Shown here: positions 1 through 13,234 of the stretch, piece after piece | Layout of the letters: each line of letters starts with the position of its first letter | How positions within the stretch are numbered: the first letter of the stretch is position 1 | Origin: Sipunculus nudus | Taxonomy: Eukaryota; Annelida; Sipuncula; Golfingiida; Sipunculidae | Length of the DNA: 64,000 nucleotides | Direction: 5' to 3' | Assembly (NCBI GenBank): GCA_026874595.1 | Contig: CM049317.1 | Span: 77,379,891-77,443,890, forward strand | The notes under the pieces: generated by a model | Seen by the model: only the letters and a program-made list of their open reading frames with translations | Databases searched by the model: none | What the model was told of the DNA's origin: nothing | Program-made: the position numbers and the translations under genes

Positions 1-3000
1 TCAAACCAGATTAGTATTGTGCCTATATACTAGGAAAACAACAACAAGCCATGTAGGACAAAACAGGCATTTTAGACAACGCATTACTCAGTTTGTTTAC
101 AACTTATATACCATAAGGACAGGTAGAAATGATGACCACATGGACCTCTGAATTGTCGTGAGTGCAGAACATGAGGTTATATTCGTGTCGCGAGTGCAAC
201 ACACTCGTGGGAGGCTCTTTAAATTATACTTAAAACCACAATACCCTACTTAAGGTCACAATGATCAGAGGCCAGTATTCAATATTATTTGTTTATTATC
301 AAGAATTTTCTTGATGCTAGGAAGTTTTCTACTCTTTAAGCTAAATGATCATTATAATGTCTGTAGAAAAGCGTCCATGAAAATCTTGACCGCTGAAGGC
401 GGTATATTTAGTTCTGAGTCGAGCAGCCACATAACATAGTTAGGTTATTCTAGTAGGGAGTAGGAGACAATATTCAATGGCTGACACACGGAACTTTCAT
501 CATATGAGATATACGTCGTCAAAGGAAAGCTGACACATCCAAAAGTACTTCAGTACGTCAGCACACTGCCTGGGTTTCACATCTGGGGCGGATCGACTCG
601 TCCAGGGGGTTTGATTTATGCCACACTGGGATATGACTAAAACAGCACTCAGGGTTGATTTATGGAACCTGGTGGTACAGAGCCTTTATCTCCTCCCGCG
701 CTGACTTGTCAGAGTATAAATAATTTCGTCCTCCTTGTAAGGATTTTTTTTATGTTCTTGGAAAGTTGCTCGGAGTAAGTCTTACACTGTTTGAACCATG
801 GTGTGTTAATATTCCTCAGCGGCGTATTTAGGAGGGCGCAGGGAGAGCATCACCCTTTTCTACCTAAAAATATGAAAAATAGAAAAACAAATCGCGCTCA
901 GTACGTAATTTTTAAGACAGTTTTTGGTGGAGGTAACCGCTTTCAGTTGTTTTATGCTCTCTTATCTAAGTATGTACATCTACAGAGTTCCATTTCGGTT
1001 TCGGACAACGTGACAGGGCGGTAGCACTCGCTTCCTGACTGACTGAAGATGTTTTCGCTCATCGAGCAGCTACAGGTTGCTGTGGTCAAGACCTCAGCCC
1101 TGCGCGCTCCTTAAGCATAGTTCACAGAGCCAACAGACGTGATGCCACCAAGCCAAGCAGAAAGCCGCGAGAAACCGCCACCTTCCAACCCGCACCGACG
1201 ACTTTACAGGAAAGCTACTGCACGCACAGCCACAAAGGCAGAAGCAACCCACATTCATTCCCTTTACCGATCCCAGCAGCGGAGACCAAGCCATGCCAAT
1301 GGAGAGCCGAACCCGATCTGTGGACGACAGAGCTTTGAGACGGAGGCCATTTTTTACTTGCAGTTTCCTGTCATAGTATATTTTATCCTGGTGTCACCCA
1401 GGCCCGGTGTCTACCGCACCTGCGGGTCCTAGGTGTGTAATAATCCCCATTACTGCGTCATAACACCGAGGAACCGGCAAAAGACGCAATCTTTTTTTGT
1501 GATACACGGCTGTGAGTGATACACAGCCTTCCCATTAAGTCTGCAGTGGGCTCACCCTGGTTGGGGACCGACAGTGAAAATCTAACCGCCTCGGCTGAGA
1601 TTTGTACTCTCGACATCCCGGCTTTGTGTGTTGTGTTCTACTCCTAAGCCACAGAAACCGGTTACGTAAAAGAAGAATTGCCCGAAATTTGCGGCACAAT
1701 TTTTTTCTTTATTCCCTAACTCTGGAGGCAGTAGTTATATGTAAAGTCTTCTAGCAATACAGACAAAATCATGGGCACGTGTATTTTAATTCTGTATCAA
1801 TAAACCATGCATGCAGTAGAAATAATGTATAATGCCTCAGATGAGGCGATTATCCGAATCTTGATATAACCGTGGACAAACTATATATATAGATGTCTGG
1901 ACAGATGACGGAAAACTTACATTTTCAGGTTTCTTTAATTTCATTATGAATATCTACCCTGTAAAATCCGTGGGCTCAGGATTTAATCCTTAAATTCCTT
2001 TTCCGACTTTTATTCTCCAATTGAATGACACAGAAGAGTTTCAAAAGGACAAATAAGAATTTAATCTGAACAGTCATGATATAATGTATATATATTGAAA
2101 GCGGCTATTAAGAAGAACCGGATGTGCTGGCATGTCGTGATGACAATACAGCCATCCCCTCAGGCTGATACATTATTGATATAACATTAGATTCACTTTT
2201 TATATTCGGTCCCATTTTGTGTAGATGTCATTTTAACATTTGAGGTAAATGTGACTACCAGGAGACATGTATATATCCTTGTGTGTATTTATGCCACTAA
2301 TTACGCGGAAAGCATATTGTTTAAGATATCATCAGGCGCGTAAATGACATTAACTGTTATGATAATTTAGGGTTATGCTAATTAAATTAAAATAATGAGA
2401 TTGCGGCAAAAACACAAAACACCAACGGAGAGAGAGAGAGAGAAAGAGAGAAAGGTAGAAAGAGATTGTGCTTTCAGTGCTGCTGATATTTTTTGTAACT
2501 CTTTATTTACCCAATTTGAAACTCTCAGTCTAGGTGTGGCCTAATTCATTCTGTGCTTTATCTGTGCTTTTAAATAACAATTCTGTGCTTCAGGTTATTG
2601 GAGCTCTGTGATATAAGCTTGTATATATGTATTTAATTATCATCGATATGGTTTGTACCGGGCGCCGTGAACGAGCCAAAACTCAGACCAGGCAATACCT
2701 AACAATAACAGGGCAAACCAGTCCCAAAGAGGTCGGTTAACTAAAACCAGGTTTCTTACCTGACTAAGGTGGTAAATTATACAACAGCATCCAGGTATCT
2801 TCATCTACTTGAATATCTGAGTTGTTAATGTCAGTCCCTTCATTTCACTTCCTATTTGGCAATATTTTATGGTAAAATCCACGTATTCAGTATGTGATCG
2901 AGTCTAACAGCTTGTAACATGACACCACACGGGCTGTTCACTGACAAGGTAGTTATATAAAACAGTTCTTATGGAGCTCTCAGCTTTGTGCGTGTACGCA

Positions 3001-4432
3001 TACATCCCCCACTGTACTTTGTTACTGCCATCTGTTGAATATTCATGAGCCACCTGTACAATGTCGTAATAATGCAACCCGTTAATTGTATTGTATCACT
3101 TCTGTTATCTCTCACATTTATGTCCCACGGATACTGCTATTCAATTTTTTGTTGCCCCATCTTAATATATTCTTTCATATTTTTCATGGTCACGCATACC
3201 TTTTCTATTTCCTAATCACATTTCACCCCCGTACATATAAAGGTGATCGTTACCTGTATGTTCATGACTCACTTGATAAGGAATACCCTTATCACTATAG
3301 ATCAGCCCTTTGCTCCGATGTACATAACTGCGGTCCAGTGCTAAATATATCATTATATATGTGTGTGAAGCGCTTAACTTAAGACATGAAGGAAATATGC
3401 GGAGTATCCTAGCTATCAGTGACTGCATTGCATTCAACCATCTACAGACAAGGGTTGCGACATTCAGAACTTACTTGTGAAATCAGATGTGTTCCGTTTC
3501 CGCCATTATCATATCCCCAGCGCGATCAGCCCCTCCCGAATAAAAAGTCACCCGGTGCTTATGTGGCGTCTGGCTTGGTGTGATCAAAACAAAGTGCCGT
3601 AAATATGATAACGTGACAGCTCTGGCTGGCCGTGAGGTTATCATTAGGTAAACACGGAGGTCAGGGCACGGCTCGCGTAGGGCGTTGATGCTGACATATC
3701 TCTGCAGGACACATTATTAATATGGCGTCAGTAAACAACAACATCGGGAATTACGCTTAGATTTGTTCGTTTGTGATCTGTAATAAAAGTTTGTACAACA
3801 GACCAACAGTCTTTGCAAGGGCCCCGCTTGAAAGACTGTGCCTACAGTCTAAGTGACCGCCTTGTCGTACCGTCCTACCCTCCGTCGTCAGTCATGGACC
3901 CTTTTTTGCGCGCGCAATATCTCAAACATAACACTTTTGATTTTTCAAAATATTCATGAAATGATTGGTGTCTATATAAGGGCTCTAGACCTATATATTT
4001 ACAGACCTGTCCGAATTATATGATGGCCAGGGCCAAATCGGAGATTTTCTTTCGCTCGCAATATCTAACAGAGAATATGCTTGATCCTTCTCAATTCACA
4101 GAATTAGTTAACGCGAGTATGGCATCCAGAGCACAGTCAGTGGTTTACGTTTGCGAAAATTCAACAGAACATTAACACCCATGAGGGGATGTGTGCTTTA
4201 AAATGTTAGACTCCTTAGACTCGGGTGTTCCTCTGCCCACCAAAACAACATTAGCATAGAGAGCACTATAGACATGGCGAGAGAGGTCTCTGACAATGTC
4301 GTTGATGAAAATCAAAAACCGGGTAAAATTAAGAACAGTTCCCTTTGGAACTCACTCCTTCAGTGTCATCTTTTGACTGTATGCTCCATTTACATGTACG
4401 CTGGCCTTCCATTTTCAGGTATAATAATTATA

Positions 4433-4433
<1 letters not shown>
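1..4433. other. Intergenic sequence, no supported gene
   Basis: Both strands show only short ORFs (under 100 codons) without recognisable domains or plausible splice-linked partners. A TATA-like TATAAATA lies near 714-721 but no ORF of substance follows it. A short GA-rich simple repeat occurs at about 2428-2455. I see nothing else here that can be supported. Confidence 0.5.

Positions 4434-4472
<39 letters not shown>
4434..4472. repeat. (TTA)n microsatellite
   Basis: About 12 uninterrupted TTA/TAT triplets. They give the tyrosine run in a spurious plus-strand ORF. The repeat abuts the end of the reverse-transcriptase fragment that follows, a common position for the tail of a non-LTR element. 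Confidence 0.9.
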
Positions 4473-4473
4473 G

Positions 4474-5060
4474 GAATGAAGATCCACTGGGGCATGCCGC
4501 CAGAAACACCACTCTTTAGGAGATTTAGGAGTCTCAGTCTCGGTCCGTCTTTCCAGACTTTCTCAAATGCTTTTCTATGTCTAACCCCACTGCCAGAGTT
4601 TGCTTCCTGTCATGATAACAATCTTCAAGCTTTTAAGAAATATATTCTATACTTGATCATCCGTTGAGTGGTGTTGTCAGCCTGCTGTGGATAATGTTAT
4701 TTTTCCAAAGGAGCCAAAATAGCCTTGGATTGATTATCCGTTCAATGAGTTTCCCGATGTAACTGGTCAAGCTAATTGGCCTATAACTTTCCCCTTAGTA
4801 CAGTATTTTCCTTTCTTGTGCATTCGTATTATGTCATGTCAGCTTCTAGCCAACCGTAAGGAATATGACTGATACTCCAGCTGTTATTGTATAGACCTGA
4901 CAGCTTGGTCTTTGCTCGTAAGCCCAGATATTGAAGCATCTCGTTAGTGACCTTGTCCGGTCCGGGTGGTTTCTGCTCACTCTGCAGGGCTTCCGCAAAC
5001 TCTATCATGCTGAACGGCCTATATTCATATAGTCTACTTTCAGATTTTCTTACAGATCTT
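4474..5060 (-). pseudogene. Non-LTR retrotransposon reverse-transcriptase fragment (broken)
   Basis: Read on the minus strand, the segment contains a row of reverse-transcriptase motifs in the right order but in shifting frames. First is a segment ending in PPGPDKVTNEML. Next is NNSW..IP.GWLEADM, then an IHKKGK-like stretch with a broken frame, then RPISLTSYIGKLIERIIN. Last, near 4590, is a motif A block beginning AVGLDIEK, with a one-base shift before the FEKVWKDG that should follow. This order is that of a non-LTR (LINE) reverse transcriptase. Stops and frameshifts make it a dead fragment. The catalytic YxDD box is not present in the retained piece. The motifs were found by reading frames by eye, so the edges are approximate. 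Confidence 0.7.
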
Positions 5061-5632
5061 CAATTGTTTCTGGCTTTCTGAGTTCTTCATGGACATAATG
5101 TTTTCTGCAACAAAGTTTAGAGAGAAATAATAAAAAAACATGCTAAAATACTCATTTTATAGTATGATTACCTGAAACCATGGCCAAGCCGTCCATTGCT
5201 GAACAGAGAGCAGTATACGATCAAATGGCCGGACAAATCCTGAGCCGATGATCATTTATCCCTGTCATACCGCAACTATTGGAAAATAGAATTTTCATGA
5301 TGTGTGTGTGTGTGTGTGTGTTAGTGTATAGTGCTTGGCTTTGAAAAACAGTTGGCCGACTTTTTAGGCAGAACTTGACATGTTAAACTTTCGATTTGCT
5401 TCATATGGCTCGAAGAATTCCCATTGATCTGGCGATGTTACCAAATTTCTTTAATACTTAACTGGTTTGTTATGTATAAGAAATAAACCTTACGCATATA
5501 TTGCTACCTGGCGTTATCTATACATATATACATAAGGATACCGTGGTTTAATACGTCAGACTCTCAGAATTCATGTGACGAGACATCATAACCGTGGCCA
5601 TAAATAAATTCATATAGTTATTTTTTTTTATT

Positions 5633-5676
<44 letters not shown>

Positions 5677-5789
5677 ATTATAAACATAACATGTTTATGT
5701 ACACTCACTGTCGAAGAATTTTAAATGCCTCAGGCGAGTTCCATGGATATATTATTAGTATTTAACGAAGAAAATATATACAAAATACC
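5061..5789. other. AT-rich spacer with (TG)n and (AT)n microsatellites
   Basis: No gene seen. There is a TG dinucleotide run at about 5301-5321 and an uninterrupted AT run at about 5636-5674. Confidence 0.7.
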
Positions 5790-5990
5790 TTAATTAATTA
5801 AACAATTTATCAAAAGGAGTCGCTTTAACTCATCTGGCTTGCTCGACCAAATAAAATTATGCATTATATTCTCAAATTCTTTAAAGGAGCTTGCCTTTTG
5901 GTCAGGCAGAGCTGACAACAAAAGTAACTTTCTTTGACAATACGTATCACTACAACAGTTATTTTTCCAATTTGTGTCAGGTATCAATTT
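5790..5990 (-). pseudogene. Possible L1-like reverse-transcriptase scrap
   Basis: The minus-strand frame reads FENIMHNFIWSSKPDELKR. This resembles the conserved block downstream of the polymerase palm in L1/Tx1-type ORF2 proteins (an F.FLW..KPD.IKR pattern). Only about 30 codons match, with no further domain either side, so this is at best a fragment. Chance resemblance cannot be excluded. Confidence 0.35.
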
Positions 5991-8669
5991 GACTATATAA
6001 TTATGTTATCTCTTCGTTATTTTCTAGTTTTGGGTAATAATTATCTTCAGGTATCTTACGGTCTAAAATATACCAGTTATATTGTTTGGGTCATCAGACC
6101 AATTAGGAAAAGTTCAATGTTTTGTTGACTGGGTACCGAAGATATTACTGTTGGTTCACCTATAGATTTATTTTACGACCCGATATATTTTCAAGAAAAG
6201 ATTGGTTAATGTCACACAAACAATACCACTATTCATATCTCAAATAAGAAAAATGTATCGTATTCATATTGCAATATTTAAATTTGTATTCATTGAAATA
6301 AACAATCTTTAATCTATTTAAAATCTACACAAATTTTAAAGGTTTCGAGACAGAGGGCATACCTGTCTTACTTCCCTTTACACTTTAAGATAATTTCTGT
6401 GCACCGCCCATTGATGATCATATATAATTTTTATCATAATACATTACTTTAATCAAATCATTAACAGTTTTTCTAAAGCCAAAATATTCAAGTGATTTCC
6501 AAATAATCATCATTTTTAATGGACACGATGATGCATGATAAATTGAGAGAAATAACATTAATGAGAACATCATTTCTGAATTTTTTTTATTTTGATTGTT
6601 AATTTATTATATCAAAATCGTCCTTCAGATAATTATAAGCAGAGTTTGTGTTTTTAAAAATCTTATTTATTTGAAGGAATGTAAATTTTTAATAAAAAAT
6701 ATTCATTTCAGCCTTTTACTATTATCCCACATATTCCCAAATGTTTTCAATACTGTCATTAAAATAGTAATTTCACAGTTCTGTTATATTTCCATGACTT
6801 GCAGCTTGCCATGTCCGCTCCGAGCGAAATGTCAGTATAGAATGTTCTCCATGGTGGGCTGAAAATTACGGTAGTCAATCCTCATCCGCTGCTTTGGTGC
6901 TAATGGACACGATAGTGCTTGTTATATTGAGAGAAATAACATTAATGAGAACATAAGCAATAATCAGATCACTAGTCTCAGGTGTGAATACGAACGTTTA
7001 CAAAATCAGTGTATTTATTCGTTTTTGTCAAAACAGCCTGTTTTCTCTCGAAGTATACAGCTGCCGGCTGAAATTTCACCTTGTGGTCTGAAGAGCAATG
7101 TGTGCTGCCATCTGGTGTGTCCTACAAGAACTGCTGTGCTTCCTAGGGGTCACCAGAGAATGGCATAACAGGGCAATATTACTCTCTCCACCAGAATGCC
7201 GAGCCTTCTGTAGCTCTTCGTATATACTTCTTTCCTTGAACCCCCAGGAGTGAGAGGAGGCATACAGTTGTTGATGAGTTATTTTTTTATCAATATTATT
7301 TTTCCCTCTCTTTTCTTTCTATCATTTTACCGTGTTTGCGCTAGATCTCCAATACTGCAGAATTTCTAAACTAACCTTTAATCATATCAATAGTCAAATT
7401 AGCCATTTTTGTAACTGTTATTTATTTTTTTATCAAGTGTTACATTCCAGTGATATCTGATCAAAATGTATACAGCATTCATAGCCCAGGTGAGATCTTA
7501 AAAGCAGTGTAGAGCGTTTGCCATGACGTTCTGATCAACACACGTTCATACTAAAACGGACGGTGGATGCACTATGTTATCAAGCAACTTCTATGTGGCC
7601 ACGCATCGTAAATGCCGTTATTTGGTTTGGAGTTTCGGGAACAATGTTCTCTGGGAGTTCATTTCCCATATTTCCCCCATAAATCCTGAGGGATTTGACA
7701 TTATTTCACAAAGGCCGGACGCAGCACCATACACCAGAAACTACGCCAGTGTATTAAGCTTCGTAAATTAAAAACCTGACCGTGTTCGAACTGGGATAAT
7801 GAATATATCAACCTGAACGAAGTCACGTGGAATCTGTTCCCATAATATCAATTAATGTAACAGTAAATACAATTATCCTATCCCCTGTACCGGTATGTCG
7901 CAAGACCACAAAAAGATCAGAAACGTAAGCCAAGAACGCTTACCTTGAAGCCTCTTGTAATACGTTAAAAAAAGAATGTTAAAATTAATAAGTAAATGGA
8001 TACTTTTTTCGACAGGTTTCTCAACCCTTCTTTAAAATGTTTTTTTATAGCTCAGCTGACTTTCAGTTGAATTTTCTAGGAACCCTAAACTGTAAGCCAC
8101 AGTCATCTTTATACTGCGAGCTACGCACTACAGTATGCCTTTAATCACCCTAAAAGTCAGACTCGTTTAACCTTTTACGGTTATTGAACATAACTTTACC
8201 TTGGGATCATATTTTAAAATATATTACCTCATCTAAACATATATTTCCGAACCAAACTAGCCCATTCAGCTCTCCAGAATTGTCACTTAAAGATACTAAA
8301 TTCAATAGTAATTAGTCCGAGATCATTGCCCATTGATTTGTGTATTCAATGTAAAGTCCAATTATACTGTTGTAGTTGGTCTAGAGAAAAGGCTATATGT
8401 ACTGTTTCTGGGTAAAGTCTAAATTAAAAACCAAGCTATCATGTAAATAAACAGTGTCTTCTACCATACATATTATATACTGACCAGCAGATATTCCAAC
8501 AGTGTGTTCAATATGATATCAATGAAGCAGTCAATCTGTTAACATATATATGTTGTATTGACAAACTAAGATAGAGTATAACACAGAATGTGAGGAAACA
8601 AAAATAAAGCAGGCTGTGATTACCTAAATTTTGTAATGAGTATTGTAATACAGCAAAGGTTAATCAATT
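5991..8669. other. AT-rich intergenic sequence with one direct repeat
   Basis: No gene supported. A block of about 53 bp starting TAATGGACACGAT and ending TTAATGAGAACAT occurs at 6518-6570 and again at 6901-6955 in the same orientation, around a 330-bp segment. Otherwise nothing recognisable. Confidence 0.55.
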
Positions 8670-9082
8670 CAAGGCACTGAATAGTTAGGTTCCAAAAGCT
8701 TTGGATGACGGAAAGGTTTATAGAGTATTAAGACAAAAGTTAAAAAATATATGTGCAGAAATGAAAGAAAATAATTACTTATCATAGAGTGAACAATAAA
8801 AAATATCAAAGTACAGTGGAGATACCTGAAGAATTTCAAACAAAGAACATGGAAAAACAACCGGTATTGATTCAGACTGTTGTTATAACTATTTAAAGAT
8901 TTCCTTAATACTAGACAAATGAAAATGAAATAGGCAGTGTGATTACCCTAACAATAACATCACAGCACGCAAGACTGAATCTGCAATTAAACAAATATTA
9001 CCGGATAAAGCACCAGATCCAGATGGTTTGACAGTTTATGTGATAAAATTATTTCCATTTGTTCCTCCCCTGTTTGAAAAAA
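8670..9082 (+). pseudogene. LINE reverse-transcriptase remnant, part 1 (5' piece)
   Basis: The plus strand near 8960-9080 encodes a frame with KQILPDKAPDPDGLTVYVIK followed by a PPLFEK segment. This is the first conserved block of a non-LTR reverse transcriptase (usual form KAPGPDG). Upstream frames to about 8670 look like degraded pre-RT sequence with many stops. The match stops abruptly in an A-rich run at about 9078-9086 and resumes at 13036, beyond an inserted repeat block. Parts 1-3 together form one dead element. Confidence 0.6.
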
Positions 9083-9289
9083 AAACAAGGCCTACAGGGT
9101 TTGCAAAAACAAGGCCTACAGACCTAATGCGAACCTGTGCATTGGGAAATACACCAGGTATAATGCTTCAATGCTGGACCATTACTTTTCATGTATATGA
9201 ACAATGCAGGTACTAAACATTTTGAATAAGAAACAATTACACAAACATCACTGCTGAAATTCTGGCATGGGTGCACACAACACAAAAAT

Positions 9290-9640
9290 GATTGTAGCTG
9301 GCACAACCAGTCTTGTACACAACGAAGCTATCAGAGATATATACAAATGCCCAATTTCAGACTGATATATCAAACCCCTCCTGAGAAATTAGCAGGGACA
9401 CACACTGTGCAAAAATTATTGTAGGTGGCACAACCAGTCTGTATACGACAAAGCTATTTGATATGTAAAAATATGCCCAATTTCAGGCTGATATATCAAA
9501 TTCATCTGTAGAAATAAACAGGCACATACACTGTACAAAAGTCATTGTAGGTGGCGACACCTGTCTTGTGAACGAGAAAGCCACATAGACAGGTCAAAAT
9601 ATCAGGCCAATACATCAAACTTACCTTGAGTCTGATGCAT
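9290..9640 (+). repeat. Degenerate ~120-bp tandem repeat, about 3 copies
   Basis: Each copy carries ATTGTAGNTGGC, then ACAACCAGTCT, then a CAATTTCAGNCTGATATATCAAA block. Copies begin near 9292, 9418 and 9541, the last one being partial. They belong to the same insertion block. Confidence 0.65.
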
Positions 9641-9734
9641 GGGGCTGACCAGGCTTAGGTGAGAAAGGCAGTTGCCCCGAGAGACCTGTGACAAATTGCT
9701 GGCTCAGGCTACTGCATTGAGTGGACTCATTACC

Positions 9735-10330
9735 TGCACCTGGCTAGACTGAGTGAACTTTTGACCTGTATCTGGCTGCACTGAGTGAACTCTTGACCTG
9801 TTGCATAATCTGCCAAAGTTGGCAGTCTACCAAAGCTATAAATAGATCGAGGCTGAACAGGTGCCAACTATGATGCAGTGCGCAGTCTGCCAACGCTATA
9901 AATAGAATGCAGCTACTGCACTGAGTGAACTCCTGACCTATACCTGGCTGCACTGAGTGAACTCTTGACCTGTTGCCTAATCGGATACAGTTGGCAGTCT
10001 GCCAAAGCTATAGACAGATCCTGACTGACCTTTGGCCTGTTGCCAAATTTGAAATAGTAGCCACACCATTGCATAAGCTCACAGATTGCATAAGCCCCAC
10101 ATCCAGCCCTGAGGGACATGACACACATGAGGTTATCACATGACACACATGAGGTGATCACATATTACTCATGAGGTGATCACATGCTACCTATGAGGTG
10201 ATCACATGGTGCCCATGAGGTGTTCACATGTCACCCATGAGGTGATCACATGCCTTGTGCTTGGCTGCACTGATTGAACTCTTGACCTATATCTGGCTGC
10301 ACGGAATGAACTCTTGATCTTTTGCCAAAT
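9735..10330 (+). repeat. Dispersed CTGCACTGAGTGAACT repeats
   Basis: A block of the form TGGCTGCACTGAGTGAAC, then TCTTGACCTGTTGC, then GGCAGTCTGCCAAAGCTATA recurs with variations at about 9748, 9774, 9918, 9948 and 10262. Spacing is irregular. The short ORFs across this stretch are by-products of the repeat. Confidence 0.6.
10119..10250 (+). repeat. 22-bp tandem repeat, 6 copies
   Basis: Six consecutive 22-bp units (starts 10119, 10141, 10163, 10185, 10207, 10229) share the core CATGAGGTGATCACA. Four of the six contain the palindrome TGATCA in the form GGTGATCACA. The first half of each unit varies more than the second. Confidence 0.85.
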
Positions 10331-13035
10331 CTGTTTACACATACTGAAAATGCTTTTTTTTCAAGCTGACATATTCATAAACTTTTCAAAATATCTAGAA
10401 TAGTAAAAGATGCAGTCCCTTCATTGTTAAAGGTCCAATAATTCTGCCAAAAATCATTCAAGTGAACTTGAACAAAGGCCACCTAAGAATAATTTTTGTG
10501 CAATGCTACAGAAGTTATAATTGAAACAATAATTTTGTAGAAGAACACTATTGCATTCCTCAGCTTGGAATAGACATAATAATGGCCATAAGACCAACTT
10601 AAGCTTTTCTGATATGAATTAAAGAACCATGTCCTAGGGTAATTCTTTTGAAAAACTGAACGATTCAACTTGACAGTTTCATCATAAACATTTTAAGCTG
10701 AAAGAGGCTAACATTATGAGGTTTTTGCCCATGAAAACAGGTCAATGTAGGTGGCAACACGAAATCTGCAACTTCAAATACGATTCATGTGACCACCATT
10801 TGCATGATACTTGGTAATGCTAGCTTCTGTCATTTCAGAGATTACTATGTCAGTATGCTTACTTGGCCAAATGACCTAGAACAAATTCGTGTCACTATGC
10901 TAAAATTCATCAAATGCAAACCATTTGAACAAATTTGGGAGGGCTTGCCTCTGGGATCATTTCTGTAAAATATTGAACAATTTGGCTGGACCATTTAGTA
11001 GAAGAAGACCTTTGAAGGTTTTTCAGCTTTTCCCCTATAAAATCTAAGTAAATGCAGATAGCAAATAGTAAGCTGAATCCCACGACATTATATATGTGAC
11101 AGATTATTGCATAAAATCTGGGAATGATAGCTCCTGCTATTCCTGAGAAATTATGGGTTAATGTACAGATGACAAATGACCCCCGTACAAAAAAAGGTCA
11201 ATGCAGGTGGCGCCATCATTACCTGAATTTCATATATGACTCATGTGACCAACACTGGCATGAAATACGGTGATGATAGCTCCGGCCGTTACTGAGATTG
11301 TCATTTAAGTATGCTTTTTTGGACAGTAGATTAAGTTTAACTTCCTGTAATTCGGCCAAAATTTACTGAATTTGAAACATCCGAACAAACTTGAGAGAGA
11401 TGGTATAAAAGATTATTTCTGTGAAATATTGAACGATTTGGCTTGACTGTTTCTGAGGAGAAGATTTGTTTAGCTTTTTCTCTATAAAATCTAAGAAAAT
11501 GCAAAGTTTTTTTAGATGGCTAATTTTTTGCATAAATTTCATGATGCTAGCTCCATTCCTTTTCGAGATAGTATGGGTTAATGTACAGACGACGGACGCC
11601 ACCACACCATCGCATTAGCTCACAGGTTTGCTAAAAATTACTACAGATGCATATTGAATGCAAAAATATGACATCGGTACATCTCACTGGTGGCAAAATC
11701 TTGAATTAAGTCGAGTAGGGATACCAGTTATTTATAAACCATGTACAGCCGTCTTGATATACCCACAGAGAGCTGTATACCTGTGATTGTAAACATTGCC
11801 TGGCATGAGGAATATCTAAAATCATAAATCTACATTTTTTAAAAGCTTTTAAAAATCGTTCTTGTCATATTAACTATAGATAACCTGAAATCTAAATGTC
11901 TAGAGGCATAATGTAACGGATGCTGATAATTTGGTGCCAGGCTAGATGTATCTGCTTCACACAGCTAACATATATGGTAAAATGACTCAATTCAATCTTT
12001 ATAATTCAGCCAAAATTCATTCTTTGGAACCATTAAAGACAATTATTATAAGAATTATTCAGGGGATTATTCTTGTAAAATATAAAATAAATTGGCCTCA
12101 GTAGCGTCAGTGAAAAAACATTTTGCAGGTTTATAACTCATATGGGAAAATACAGCAAAATGGCTAAGTTAAGCTTCCCATAACTCAGCCAAAAATCACT
12201 AAACCAAAACCATTTGAACAAACTTGAATAATCAACACCTAAGGATAATTAATGTGTGAGATTTAAGAATTTGGCCCAGTGCTTTTTGAGAAGAAGATCT
12301 TTGTAGCCACTGAGCTAAAATGGGCTGTTATGGCATATGACTAAATTCAGCTTCCCATAACTCAGCCAAAATCACTGAACTGAGACCATTTGAACAAACT
12401 TCAGAAAGCACTACCCTAGGATCATCATATCTGTGCGATATTAAACGATTTGGCCATAAAGTTTCAGAGAAGAAGTTTTTTGTAGCTGTCAGTATGATAC
12501 AGGCACTGATGACCACTGTACAAAAAAAGCCGATGCAGGTGGCGCCATCAATACCTCAATTTCAGATATTACTCATGTGACCAACATTGGCATAAAATTT
12601 GGTGATAATAGCTCCAGCCGTTTCTGAGATTGTAATTTTAGTATGCTTTTTTGGACAGATGGCTAGATTCAACTTCCTGTAACTCGACCAAAAATCACCA
12701 AACTTAAACAATTCGAAAAAACTTGAGAGAGATTGTTCCAGGAACCATTTCTGTGAAATATTGGACAATATGGCTGAACAATTTCGGAGAAGAAGATTTT
12801 TAAAGCTTTTCTAGCTTTTTCCCTATAAAATCTAAGAAAATGCAGTTAGCCAAAAAATAAGCAAAATCCGATAGAGTTTTTTATGACTAATTTTTTTGCA
12901 TAAAATTTCGTGATGCTAACTCTTACCGTTTTCAAGATAGTATGGGTTAACGTACAAACGACGGACGACGGCCGACGGACGACAGACGACGGACACCGAA
13001 CGACGCCACACCATCGCATAAGCTCACAGGTTCGC

Positions 13036-13234
13036 TAAAAATGTATAACAGTATGCTTCATAGAGACTTCCTCAGATAAATGGACTAAAGGAATGATATA
13101 TCCATTGTTCAAAGATGATAAAGGGTCCTGGTAACTACAGGGGATATCTTTGTTAAATGTACCTGGTAAATTATTAACAAAGATTTCAAATAATATATTG
13201 TTGGTTAACTTGCTGTATATGGAGGATTTAAACA
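13036..13234 (+). pseudogene. LINE reverse-transcriptase remnant, part 2
   Basis: The plus strand continues the reading broken at 9082: a MYNSMLHRDF segment, then KGMIYPLFKDDKG and NYRGISLLNVPGKLLTKI with frame jumps. The NYRGISLLN block is reverse-transcriptase motif 2 of non-LTR elements. The piece ends near a MEDLNT frame, where a short inverted-repeat element is inserted. Confidence 0.7.

Larger units (their letters stand above)
9083..13035. mobile_element. ~3.95-kb repeat-rich insertion splitting the LINE
   Basis: The block lies between two consecutive pieces of one reverse-transcriptase reading, so it is an insertion. It has no coding capacity that I recognise. A module beginning near GGTCAATGNAGGTGGCG, then ACTCATGTGACCAACA, recurs at about 10738, 11190 and 12524. 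A second module, CACACCATCGCATAAGCTCA, occurs at 13006 with variants at 10062 and 11590. The right edge read in reverse (TTTTAGCGAACCTGTGAGC) resembles the left part near 9128 (GCGAACCTGTG), so short terminal inverted repeats are possible. The exact left edge is uncertain within 9080-9125. Likely a non-autonomous element or a composite of several. Confidence 0.55.

Noticed and set aside
700-1020. TATA box at about 714 as promoter of a gene near 800-1024
   Set aside because: Good TATA match, but the following ORF has no domain, so there is nothing to assign it to.
1139-1432. 97-codon plus-strand ORF
   Set aside because: Basic, low-structure frame without recognisable motif; probably chance.
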